NCBI GenBank assembly: GCA_963669155.1
Contig: OZ022591.1
Location: forward strand, 3,439,797 to 3,503,796
DNA length: 64,000 bases
Direction of reading: 5' to 3'
From: Arbacia lixula
Lineage: Eukaryota; Echinodermata; Echinoidea; Arbacioida; Arbaciidae
How positions within the stretch are numbered: position 1 is the stretch's first letter; the number at the start of each line of letters is the position of its first letter. Of this stretch, positions 32,946 through 42,754 are shown piece after piece. The position numbers were made by a program, and so were the translations under genes. Under the pieces are notes generated by a model. That model saw only the letters and a program-made list of their open reading frames with translations. It did not search any database and was not told the DNA's origin.

Positions 32946-34703
32946 TTATTCTCTTTGCTTACTTTCCTCAATGTTACGGTCATGCTCAATGGCATCCAAG
33001 ACACACTGCTTCAGCTTAGCTTCAGAACTCTCACCCTCAACAAGCTCACACAACGTCGGAGGGAGCAGCTCTCGAAACGGAACTTGGTTTAACAGAACTG
33101 ATCTCAATGCCAACTCCTCCAGTCTAAGTGGAGATGTGGGTGGAGTAACAATGGCTATCAGATCTCTGTAATATTCATCATCATCAGTCTCTAGTTCTTT
33201 GCCAATGTCAAGAGCAATGTCGCCTTCTTTGTTTACCGCATCAAGTGGACAGCCATGACGGACAAAGGCCTTTCCAAGATTGTTTAACATGCATGAAAAA
33301 TTGGGCATTGAAGACATCTTAATGAAACTATGGAGCACAGTGTCACCTTTGGACTCATTCTGATACGCTGGATTCTCCAGAAACAGAAGGCGGCAGATCA
33401 CATACATCACCCGCATCTGGGAAGTCGTGTCCATTCCACAGTACATACAATCTGCGAATGCCTCACCAAACAAATCCATGATTGTATGGGTCACTGTGGG
33501 GAGCATGTTCATTTTCTCTTCACGCATTTTCACATTTACACATCTCACAAGGTTCTCCAACATGAGCAGTAATGATTCTAAATATTGAAAGTTAGAATTG
33601 TAGAAGGCAATGTTGAATGCAAACTCACCCAGGTTTCCAATGAAATACGCATATTCTGCCAGAAGCTGATTTGTGTGAATGCCTTGGAGAACTGACTCAT
33701 ACTGAGCTAGCAAATTGACTGTTTGAGGGAAGACTCTTTCAAGAGGTAGTTTATGGCAATATCTACGTACACCAACCGTCAGCTTGTCTAACACTGATCC
33801 AAATTTCAATGCTTCTGAGGACTCAAAGCCAAGAGCTTGTAGAAGCAGCTGATAACCAATGTCAGGAGCTTCGACACGGTATAATGCGTCACATGCAAAC
33901 TGAAGAGAACAATCGTAGATAGCCTCTTGTCTAAGGCATTGTGGGAGCACTCGTTCACTCACCAATAGAGCATGTGCATACATAGCATGCTTGGATTCTT
34001 TTGCCTTATGGAGGTCTTCCAAAGTCTCAAATTCCCTGAGGGTAGTCTGATCAATACCACTAGCCGGTTGAGATGATATCTTTGTCGAAATGTTGGGGTG
34101 GCTCTGTTGATAGCTCATCGCGCAACAAAATGCAGCATGCCCCTTTTCAAAGTGTCCTTCTATGTATTTATGATCTTCTCCAAGAAGTAAATACACCCCA
34201 AGAATTTCTCTAGCTTTTATCTTGTCTTCTATTGGTATGTTCACATTGCTACATTGTTCAAAATAATCTACAACATCTGTCAAGCCACAGAAAGCAGCTA
34301 AACAGGGTGGGTTTAATCCATTTTTGTTGTTCTGTAGGACAGCCCCACGCTCAATCAGAGCTTCCAATATCGCCAGCCTTTTACTAGGGGGAACCACAGC
34401 ATAATACCCCAGAATCATGTCTACTGCTTTGCCTTTCATGCATGTAAAGTGCAGAGCAGTATTCCCATCTCTGCTCTGGATGTTTGGGTTGGCACCTTTT
34501 CTTAACAACACTTTAACAAATTCATCCAGACCTTTTACGCAGGCTAGCATCAGCGGTGTTCTTCCGTCTTTGTCTTGGACATCAACGTTATCTGCCTTAA
34601 ACGATTGTTCAAGCTCCTCAAGACTGAGATCTTCTTCCAGTATCAATGCAATCATGTCATTAGTTGACTCTGCTGAAGGCTCTTCAGAATCACTAGACGC
34701 CAT
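32946..34703 (-). CDS. FL1: FEM1-like ankyrin/VHL-box protein, subfamily A
   Basis: 585 residues in one exon, slightly shorter than typical FEM1 proteins (over 600). Start is the ATG at 34,703 (MASSDSEEPS; A at -3, G at +4). Layout: acidic N-terminus 1-46; ankyrin repeats about 47-79 (DGRTPLMLACVKGLDEFVKV), 80-113 and 127-152; FEM1-type segment 227-254 (TLEDLHKAKES...ALLVSERVLP); helical middle; C-terminal ankyrin-like block 453-501 (GDTVLHSF...HGCPLDAVNKEGDIALDIG); VHL/BC-box-like end 524-557 (SPLRLEELALRSV...LPPTLCELVEG); acidic/basic tail. Known family role: FEM1 proteins are CUL2-RING ubiquitin ligase receptors that bind C-terminal degrons; applying this here is inference. Only about three N-terminal ankyrin repeats remain, so any substrate pocket must differ. 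The TATA-like box shared by the other copies is altered here (plus strand AATGTAAAG, 34,837). An ATG-TAG mini-uORF lies at 34,732-34,737. Confidence 0.87.
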   Translation of the reverse strand: MASSDSEEPSAESTNDMIALILEEDLSLEELEQSFKADNVDVQDKDGRTPLMLACVKGLDEFVKVLLRKGANPNIQSRDGNTALHFTCMKGKAVDMILGYYAVVPPSKRLAILEALIERGAVLQNNKNGLNPPCLAAFCGLTDVVDYFEQCSNVNIPIEDKIKAREILGVYLLLGEDHKYIEGHFEKGHAAFCCAMSYQQSHPNISTKISSQPASGIDQTTLREFETLEDLHKAKESKHAMYAHALLVSERVLPQCLRQEAIYDCSLQFACDALYRVEAPDIGYQLLLQALGFESSEALKFGSVLDKLTVGVRRYCHKLPLERVFPQTVNLLAQYESVLQGIHTNQLLAEYAYFIGNLGEFAFNIAFYNSNFQYLESLLLMLENLVRCVNVKMREEKMNMLPTVTHTIMDLFGEAFADCMYCGMDTTSQMRVMYVICRLLFLENPAYQNESKGDTVLHSFIKMSSMPNFSCMLNNLGKAFVRHGCPLDAVNKEGDIALDIGKELETDDDEYYRDLIAIVTPPTSPLRLEELALRSVLLNQVPFRELLPPTLCELVEGESSEAKLKQCVLDAIEHDRNIEESKQRE

Positions 34704-35214
34704 GATGTCATACCACAGCAAGGTGCAACAACTACATGTATCGCAGGTTCTTTAGGGTAGCAGGCTGAACTGACCAGCAACACCTCTCAAGTCAGGTTCT
34801 ACTCATCATCTACATGTTTACAAATGTAAAAGAAAAAATGTAAAGGAAAATCTCATATTGATAGTAATGGAAGAAAATGTTAATTTTACAGACAATATAT
34901 TCACACAAAGTGAGCATTCAATTAGAGATAGAAATGCAAGCAGAGAGGAAACTTAATTGAAAAAAATCATCTGCAAATCTGACATGACACCAGCATTTAT
35001 GTGGTTGGCACACTTCGTCACAAATGCATCTGGTTTGAGAAAATATTCCCGAAAAATATAATGTAACATAAATAACTAGAGCAAATCGACTGCCACACAA
35101 TCGATAAATATGCCTCTGCCTCTTGGCCACAGTAGCTCTACATTTACATTTATTCTCAGAAAATGTATGTTTGGTGGTAATGTACCAGTGAATTCCTATG
35201 TAAAATGAAAATGT

Positions 35215-36060
35215 TTAGCCAAGGTTCTTTGACCTTTGCCCTGTTACTTCTTTGAATTCCAATCTAACCAGTGTGTCTAAATCCATCCTTGTATCAAGTT
35301 TATTCAAAATGAGCAAATTTTTGAAAAAGTTCATTGACCTTTGAGCTCTGAACTTTCAGGGATTTTATAAAATATGCCATCAGTCTACATGTATCTCCAT
35401 GGAGTGATTCATCTCTGTACCATGTTTGGTTAAACTGCATGATTTGATTTGGATTTATTGAGTAAAATATCAATTTGGTGGCAATTTTTACCCAATTTTG
35501 GAAAAATTCACAAACCTATGACCTCTGACCTTTCATAAATATACATTTATGCAAAGTTCATTAATTTTGACCTCTGACCTTCTAGCAATATCACCAAAAA
35601 TGTCACCCGTCTACCCCCCAAGTAGTGATCCATCTTTTCACTACGTTTGGTCGGAATTGCACCATTGGATTTGAAGTTATTGTGATAAATATAAAAAAAA
35701 TAGCAAATTTTGGCAAAGTTCATTGACATTTGACCTTTGACCTTTCAGGAATTTATTTAAAATGTCACTAGTCTAACCCAAAGTCGTGATCTATCATTGA
35801 ACATGTACCATGTTTAATGAGAATTGCATCCTTGGATTTTGATTTCATGCGAAAAGGGTCAATTTGGGGTATTTTTGGCAAAGTTCATTGACCTTTGACA
35901 TGTTACCACGATCAGATTTGATCCAAATTTTACACACTTCACTAGTTTCATGCAATACACACATGTATCAAGTTTGAAGCAAATCTGGTTAACGGTCCTC
36001 AAGATATTGATAAACGGATTCGGGACGGACAGATAGACAGACGACCCAAACACATAATGC
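35215..36060. repeat. Diverged ~160-bp monomers with AGGTCA sites, unit 1
   Basis: Upstream of FL1. Repeating phrases CAAAGTTCATTGACCTTTGA, CTCTGACCTTTCAGGAATTT, TACCATGTTTGGTT and TGCACCATTGGATTTG recur about every 150-165 bp. Each monomer carries one to three TGACCT half-sites spaced by one base. The block ends with GGATTCGGGACGGACAGATA at about 36,015. Confidence 0.85.
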
Positions 36061-36406
36061 GTGAGCAATCTGACAAGAGACGAGGCCATACAGTATGTGT
36101 GCAGACTTTGCACTGCAGCAATGAATCCCCACGTCCCACGAATCTAGAAGATATCCTCTGTAGAGCAAGAGTTAGTCATAGTACATGTATATCATATGCA
36201 AAAAAATTTTCTAGAAGATTCATATCTATGCCAAAGAGAGTTTCTGTTTCAAAGCAGACCACAGTTGATATCCTATCCTTGAGACTCAATTTATGTCATA
36301 TTCATATGAATGGAACACTGCATGAATGAGGAAGAAATTATTGGTAACACTTTGCAGCTGTTATCCTTTTCCTCTCCAAAACAAAGAAACTGAAATGCTA
36401 GATCAT

Positions 36407-36412
36407 TTTATT
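36407..36412 (-). terminator. Polyadenylation signal AATAAA of FL2
   Basis: Minus-strand AATAAA followed by ATGATC, about 300 bp downstream of the FL2 stop. Confidence 0.7.
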
Positions 36413-36449
36413 GCAGGCTCATTCTTGTGGTTACCACATCCGTCTACAT

Positions 36450-36602
36450 TTTTCTAACCTCTCCTTAAATGGACTCCTTCAATTCACACTCAGACATAGT
36501 GAACTCAACAAACTCACACAATATTCCTGGCAGAGCCTCCTGAAATGGGAGTCTTTTGGTCAGAATGGCTCTCGCTGCTAACTCCTTGAAGCTGAGAGGA
36601 TT
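36450..36602 (-). pseudogene. Relic VHL-box fragment in FL2 3' UTR
   Basis: NPLSFKELAARAILTKRLPF, QEALPGILCEFVEFTMSECE, LKESI, stop. The box core is fully open here. It is in the same reading frame as FL2: after the FL2 TAA there are 34 sense codons, a second TAA, two codons (LV), then this block. It could be the remnant of a fused or tandem gene. Confidence 0.75.
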
Positions 36603-36713
36603 AACTAGTTAGCAGGTCAGATAGAACTGATTGAAAGTAACAGTGGCAAATGAAGGACATACAGGACTGCCAATATGGCAGCTTTGCATTTCCACTGCCA
36701 GCTTTTCTGATGC

Positions 36714-38471
36714 TTATTCTCTTTGCTTACTTTCCTCAATGTTACGGTCATGCTCAATGGCATCCAAGACACACTGCTTCAGCTTAGCTTCAGAACTCTC
36801 ACCCTCAACAAGCTCACACAACGTCGGAGGGAGCAGCTCTCGAAACGGAACTTGGTTTAACAGAACTGATCTCAATGCCAACTCCTCCAGTCTAAGTGGA
36901 GATGTGGGTGGAGTAACAATGGCTATCAGATCTCTGTAATATTCATCATCCTCAGTCTCTAGTTCTTTGCCAATGTCAAGAGCAGTGTCACCTTCTTTGT
37001 TTACCGCATCAAGTGGACAGCCATGACGGACAAAGGCCTTTCCAAGATTGTTTAACATGCATGAAAAATTGGGCATTGAAGACATCTTAATGAAACTATG
37101 GAGCACAGTGTCACCTTTGGACTTATTCTGATACGCTGGATTCTCCAGAAACAGAAGGCGGCAGACCACATACATCACCCGCATCTGGGAAGTCGTGTCC
37201 ATTCCACAGTACATACAATCTGCGAATGCCTCACCAAACAAATCCATGATTGTATGGGTCACTGTGGGGAACATGCTCATTTTCTCTTCACACATTTTCA
37301 CATTTACACATCTCACAAGGTTCTCCAACATACGCACTAATGATTCTAAATATTGAAAGTTAGAATTGTAGAAGGCAATGTTGAATGCAAACTCACCCAG
37401 GTTTCCAATGAAATACGCATATTCTGCCAGAAGCTGATTTGTGTGAATGCCTTGGAGAACTGACTCATACTGAGCTAGCAAATTGACTGTTTGAGGGAAG
37501 ACTCTTTCAAGAGGTAGTTTATGGCAATATCTACGTACACCAACCGTCAGCTTGTCTAACACTGATCCAAATTTCAATGCTTCTGAGGACTCAAAGCCAA
37601 GAGCTTGTAGAAGCAGCTGATAGCCAATGTCAGGAGCTTCGACACGGTATAATGCGTCACATGCAAACTGAAGAGAACAATCGTAGATAGCCTCTTGTCT
37701 AAGGCATTGTGGGAGCACTCGTTCACTCACCAATAGAGCATGTGCATACATAGCATGCTTGGATTCTTTTGCCTTATGGAGGTCTTCCAAAGTCTCAAAT
37801 TCCCTGAGGGTAGTCTGATCAATACCACTAGCCGGTTGAGATGATATCTTTGTCGAAATGTTGGGGTGGCTCTGTTGATAGCTCATCGCGCAACAAAATG
37901 CAGCATGCCCCTTTTCAAAGTGTCCTTCTATGTATTTATGATCTTCTCCAAGAAGTAAATACACCCCAAGAATTTCTCTAGCTTTTATCTTGTCTTCTAT
38001 TGGTATGTTCACATTGCTACATTGTTCAAAATAATCTACAACATCTGTCAAGCCACAGAAAGCAGCTAAACAGGGTGGGTTTAATCCATTTTTGTTGTTC
38101 TGTAGGACAGCCCCACGCTCAATCAGAGCTTCCAATATCGCCAGCCTTTTACAAGGGGGAACCACAGCATAATACCCCAGAATCATGTCTACTGCTTTGC
38201 CTTTCATGCATGCAAAGTGCAGAGCAGTATTCCCGTCTCTGCTCTGGATGTTTGGGTTGGCACCTTTTCTTAACAATACTTTAACAAATTCATCCAGACC
38301 TTTTATGCAGGCTAGCATCAGCGGTGTTCTTCCGTCTTTGTCTGGGACATCAACGCTATCTGCCTTAAACGACTGTTCTAGCTCCTCAAGACTGAGATCT
38401 TCTTCTAGTATCAATGCAGTCATGTCATTAGTTGACTCTGCTGAAGGCTCTTCAGAATCACTAGACGCCAT
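36714..38471 (-). CDS. FL2: FEM1-like protein, subfamily A
   Basis: 585 residues from ATG 38,471, the same layout as FL1 with about a dozen substitutions (for example SVDVPDKDG, VVPPCKRLA, SLVRMLENLV, MSMFPTV). Unit spacing to FL1 is 3768 bp and flanks match as well, so the whole unit was duplicated. TATA-like CTTTATATT (minus strand) lies at 38,605-38,613, about 135 bp before the ATG. No frame damage is seen. Confidence 0.88.
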   Translation of the reverse strand: MASSDSEEPSAESTNDMTALILEEDLSLEELEQSFKADSVDVPDKDGRTPLMLACIKGLDEFVKVLLRKGANPNIQSRDGNTALHFACMKGKAVDMILGYYAVVPPCKRLAILEALIERGAVLQNNKNGLNPPCLAAFCGLTDVVDYFEQCSNVNIPIEDKIKAREILGVYLLLGEDHKYIEGHFEKGHAAFCCAMSYQQSHPNISTKISSQPASGIDQTTLREFETLEDLHKAKESKHAMYAHALLVSERVLPQCLRQEAIYDCSLQFACDALYRVEAPDIGYQLLLQALGFESSEALKFGSVLDKLTVGVRRYCHKLPLERVFPQTVNLLAQYESVLQGIHTNQLLAEYAYFIGNLGEFAFNIAFYNSNFQYLESLVRMLENLVRCVNVKMCEEKMSMFPTVTHTIMDLFGEAFADCMYCGMDTTSQMRVMYVVCRLLFLENPAYQNKSKGDTVLHSFIKMSSMPNFSCMLNNLGKAFVRHGCPLDAVNKEGDTALDIGKELETEDDEYYRDLIAIVTPPTSPLRLEELALRSVLLNQVPFRELLPPTLCELVEGESSEAKLKQCVLDAIEHDRNIEESKQRE

Positions 38472-38984
38472 GATGTCATACCACAGCAAGGTGCAACAAC
38501 TACATGTATCGCAGGTTCTTTAGGGTAGCAGGCTGAACTGACCAGCAACACCTCTCAAGTCAGGTTCTACTCATCATCTACATGTTTACAAATGTAAAAG
38601 AAAAAATATAAAGGAAAATCTCATATTGATAGTAATGGAAGAAAATGTTAATTTTACAGACAATATATTCACACACAGTGAGCTTTCAATTAGAGATAGA
38701 AATACAAGCAGAGCTAGGAAACTTAATTGAAAAAAATCATCTGCAAATCTGACATGACACCAGCATTGATGTGGTTGGCACACTTCGTCACAAATGCATC
38801 TAGTTTGAGAAAATATTCGCGAAAAATGTAATGTAACATAAATAACTAGAGCAAATCGATTACCACACAATCGATAAATATGCCTCTGCCTCTTGGCCAC
38901 AGTAGCTCTACATTTACATTCATTCTCAGAAAATGTATGTTTGGTGGTAATGTACCAGTGAATTCCTATGTAAAATGAAAATGT

Positions 38985-39830
38985 TTAGCCAAGGTTCTTT
39001 GACCTTTGCCCTGTTACTTCTTTGAATTCCAATCTAACCAGTGTGTCTAAATCCATCCTTGTATCAAGTTTATTCAAAATAAGCAAATTTTGGAAAAAGT
39101 TCATTGACCTTTGAGCTCTGAACTTTCACGGATTTTATAAAATATGCCATCAGTCTGCATGTATCTCCATGGGGGGATTCATCTCTGTACCATGTTTGGT
39201 TAAACTGCATAATTTGATTTGGATTTATTGAGTAAAATATCAATTTGGTGGCAATTTTTACCCAATTTTGGAAAAATTCACAAACCTATGACCTCTGACC
39301 TTTCATAAATATACATTTATGCAAAGTTCATTAATTTTGACCTCTGACCTTCTAGCAATATCACCAAAAATGTCACCCGTCTACCCCCCAAGTAGTGATC
39401 CATCTTTTCACTACGTTTGGTCGGAATTGCACCATTGGATTTGAAGTTATTGTGATAAATATAAAAAAAATAGCAAATTTTGGCAAAGTTCATTGACATT
39501 TGACCTCTGACCTTTCAGGAATTTAATCAAAATGTCACTAGTCTAACCCAAAGTCGTGATCTATCATTGAACATGTACCATGTTTAATGAGAATTGCATC
39601 CTTGGATTTTGATTTCATGCGAAAAGGGTCAATTTGGGGTATTTTTGGCAAAGTTCATTGACCTTTGACATGTGACCACGATCAGATTTGATCCAAATTT
39701 TACACACTTCACTAGTTTCATGCAATACACACATGTATCAAGTTTGAAGCAAATCTGGTTAACGGTCCTCAAGATATTGATAAACGGATTCGGGACGGAC
39801 AGATAGACGGACGACCCAAACACATAATGC
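38985..39830. repeat. Diverged AGGTCA-rich monomers, unit 2
   Basis: Upstream of FL2 and nearly identical to 35,215-36,060, including the closing GGACGGACAGATAGACGGAC near 39,796. Confidence 0.85.
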
Positions 39831-40176
39831 GTGAGCAATCTGACAAGAGACGAGGCCATACAGTATGTGTGCAGACTTTGCACTGCAGCAATGAATCCCC
39901 ACGTCCCACGAATCTAGAAGATATCCTCTGTAGAGCAAGAGTTAGTCATAGTACATGTATATCATATGCAAAAAATTTTTCTAGAAGATTCATATCTATG
40001 CCAAAGAGAGTTTCTGTTTCAAAGCAGACCACAGTTGATATCCTATCCTTGAGACTCAATTTATGTCATATTCATATGAATGGAACACTGCATGAATGAG
40101 GAAGAAATTATTGGTAACACTTTGCAGCTGTTATCCTTTTCCTCTCCAAAACAAAGAAACTGAAATGCTAGATCAT

Positions 40177-40182
40177 TTTATT
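40177..40182 (-). terminator. Polyadenylation signal AATAAA of FL3
   Basis: Minus-strand AATAAA in the conserved ATGATC context after FL3. Confidence 0.7.
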
Positions 40183-40219
40183 GCAGGCTCATTCTTGTGG
40201 TTACCACATCCGTCTACAT

Positions 40220-40372
40220 TTTTCTAACCTCTCCTTAAATGGACTCCTTCAATTCACACTCAGACATAGTGAACTCAACAAACTCACACAATATTCCTGG
40301 CAGAGCCTCCTGAAATGGGAGTCTTTTGGTCAGAATGGCTCTCGCTGCTAACTCCTTGAAGCTGAGAGGATT
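40220..40372 (-). pseudogene. Relic VHL-box fragment in FL3 3' UTR
   Basis: Identical in wording to the FL2 relic (LAARAILTKRLPFQEALPG, CEFVEFTMSECELKESI, stop), again in frame with the FL3 stop. Confidence 0.75.
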
Positions 40373-40483
40373 AACTAGTTAGCAGGTCAGATAGAACTGA
40401 TTGAAAGTAACAGTGGCAAATAAAGGACATACAGGACTGCCAATATGGCAGCTTTGCATTTCCACTGCCAGCTTTTCTGATGC

Positions 40484-42241
40484 TTATTCTCTTTGCTTAC
40501 TTTCCTCAATGTTACGGTCATGCTCAATGGCATCCAAGACACACTGCTTCAGCTTAGCTTCAGAACTCTCACCCTCAACAAGCTCACACAACGTCGGAGG
40601 GAGCAGCTCTTGAAACGGAACTTGGTTTAACAGAACTGATCTCAATGCCAACTCCTCCAGTCTAAGTGGAGATGTGGGTGGAGTAACAATGGCTATCAGA
40701 TCTCTGTAATATTCATCATCCTCAGTCTCTAGTTCTTTGCCAATGTCAAGAGCAGTGTCACCTTCTTTGTTTACCGCATCAAGTGGACAGCCATGACGGA
40801 CAAAGGCCTTTCCAAGATTGTTTAACATGCATGAAAAATTGGGCATGGAAGACATCTTAATGAAACTATGGAGCACAGTGTCACCTTTGGACTTATTCTG
40901 ATACGCTGGATTCTCCAGAAACAGAAGGCGGCAGACCACATACATCACCCGCATCTGGGAAGTCGTGTCCATTCCACAGTACATACAATCTGCGAATGCC
41001 TCACCAAACAAATCCATGATTGTATGGGTCACTGTGGGGAACATGCTCATTTTCTCTTCACACATTTTCACATTTACACATCTCACAAGGTTCTCCAACA
41101 TACGCACTAATGATTCTAAATATTGAAAGTTAGAATTGTAGAAGGCAATGTTGAATGCAAACTCACCCAGGTTTCCGATGAAATACGCATATTCTGCCAG
41201 AAGCTGATTTGTGTGAATGCCTTGGAGAACTGACTCATACTGAGCTAGCAAATTGACTGTTTGAGGGAAGACTCTTTCAAGAGGTATTTTATGGCAATAT
41301 CTACGTATACCAACCGCCAGCTTGTCTAACACTGATCCAAATTTCAATGCTCCTGAGGACTCAAAGCCAAGAGCTTGTAGAAGCAGCTGATAGCCAATGT
41401 CAGGAGCTTCGACACGGTATAATGCGTCACATGCAAACTGAAGAGAACAATCGTAGATAGCCTCTTGTCTAAGGCATTGTGGGAGTACTCGTTCACTCAC
41501 CAATAGAGCATGTGCATACATAGCATGCTTGGATTCTTTTGCCTTATGGAGGTCTTCCAAAGTCTCAAATTCCCTGAGGGTAGTCTGATCAATACCACTA
41601 GCCGGTTGAGATGATATCTTTGTCGAAATGTTGGGGTGGCTCTGTTGATAGCTCATCGCGCAACAAAATGCAGCATGCCCCTTTTCAAAGTGTCCTTCTA
41701 TGTATTTATGATCTTCTCCAAGAAGTAAATACACCCCAAGAATTTCTCTAGCTTTTATCTTGTCTTCTATTGGTATGTTCACATTGCTACATTGTTCAAA
41801 ATAATCTACAACATCTGTCAAGCCACAGAAAGCAGCTAAACAGGGTGGGTTTAATCCATTTTTGTTGTTCTGTAGGACAGCCCCACGCTCAATCAGAGCT
41901 TCCAATATCGCCAGCCTTTTACAAGGGGGAACCACAGCATAATACCCCAGAATCATGTCTACTGCTTTGCCTTTCATGCATGCAAAGTGCAGAGCAGTAT
42001 TCCCGTCTCTGCTCTGGATGTTTGGGTTGGCACCTTTTCTTAACAACACTTTAACAAATTCATCCAGACCTATTATGCAGGCTAGCATTAGCGGCGTTCT
42101 TCCGTCTTTGTCTGGGACATCAACGCTATCTGCCTTAAACGACTGTTCGAGCTCCTCAAGACTGAGATCTTCTTCTAGTATCAATGCAATGATGTCATTA
42201 GTTGACTCTGCTGAAGGCTCTTCAGGATCACTAGACGCCAT
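40484..42241 (-). CDS. FL3: FEM1-like protein, subfamily A with a B-type tract
   Basis: 585 residues from ATG 42,241. Almost identical to FL2 (unit spacing 3770 bp) but with SDPEEPS and CIIGLDE near the N-terminus and VPFQELL in the VHL-box-like end. Residues about 296-318 read SSGALKFGSVLDKLAVGIRR, the subfamily B wording, where FL2 has E, T and V. This indicates a short conversion tract. TATA-like box at 42,375-42,383. Intact. Confidence 0.88.
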   Translation of the reverse strand: MASSDPEEPSAESTNDIIALILEEDLSLEELEQSFKADSVDVPDKDGRTPLMLACIIGLDEFVKVLLRKGANPNIQSRDGNTALHFACMKGKAVDMILGYYAVVPPCKRLAILEALIERGAVLQNNKNGLNPPCLAAFCGLTDVVDYFEQCSNVNIPIEDKIKAREILGVYLLLGEDHKYIEGHFEKGHAAFCCAMSYQQSHPNISTKISSQPASGIDQTTLREFETLEDLHKAKESKHAMYAHALLVSERVLPQCLRQEAIYDCSLQFACDALYRVEAPDIGYQLLLQALGFESSGALKFGSVLDKLAVGIRRYCHKIPLERVFPQTVNLLAQYESVLQGIHTNQLLAEYAYFIGNLGEFAFNIAFYNSNFQYLESLVRMLENLVRCVNVKMCEEKMSMFPTVTHTIMDLFGEAFADCMYCGMDTTSQMRVMYVVCRLLFLENPAYQNKSKGDTVLHSFIKMSSMPNFSCMLNNLGKAFVRHGCPLDAVNKEGDTALDIGKELETEDDEYYRDLIAIVTPPTSPLRLEELALRSVLLNQVPFQELLPPTLCELVEGESSEAKLKQCVLDAIEHDRNIEESKQRE

Positions 42242-42754
42242 GATGTCATACCACAGCAAGGTGCAACAACTACATGTATCGCAGGTTCTTTAGGGTAGCA
42301 GGCTGAACTGACCAGCAACACCTCTCAAGTCAGGTTCTACTCATCATCTACATGTTAACAAATGTAAAAGAAAAAATATAAAGGAAAATCTCATATTGAT
42401 AGTAATGGAAGAAAATGTTAATTTTACAGACAATATATTCACACACAGTGAGCTTTCAATTAGAGATAGAAATACAAGCAGAGAGGAAACTTAATTGAAA
42501 AAAATCATCTGCAAATCTGACATGACACCAGCATTGATGTGGTTGGCACACTTCGTCACAAATGCATCTAGTTTGAGAAAATATTCGCGAAAAATGTAAT
42601 GTAACATTAATAACTAGAGCAAATCGATTGCCACACAATCGATAAATATGCCTCTGCCTCTTGGCCACAGTAGCTCTACATTTACATTCATTCTCAGAAA
42701 ATGTATGTTTGGTGGTAATGTACCAGTGAATTCCTATGTAAAATGAAAATGTTT

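Noticed and set aside
32946..34721. Longer start (LWYDI...) six codons before MASSD in array genes
   Set aside because: The upstream codon is TTG, not ATG. The ATG at 34,703 has good initiation context and matches the FL0 start.
36631..36939. 102-codon plus-strand frames opposite each FL gene end (and 112-116 codon frames opposite the 5' ends)
   Set aside because: They are antisense shadows repeated because the genes are repeated; serine-rich and without domains.
36714..42241. FL2 and FL3 as an assembly duplication of one locus
   Set aside because: Not excluded fully, but FL3 has private substitutions and a B-type tract, and the junctions are continuous, so I treat them as separate copies.
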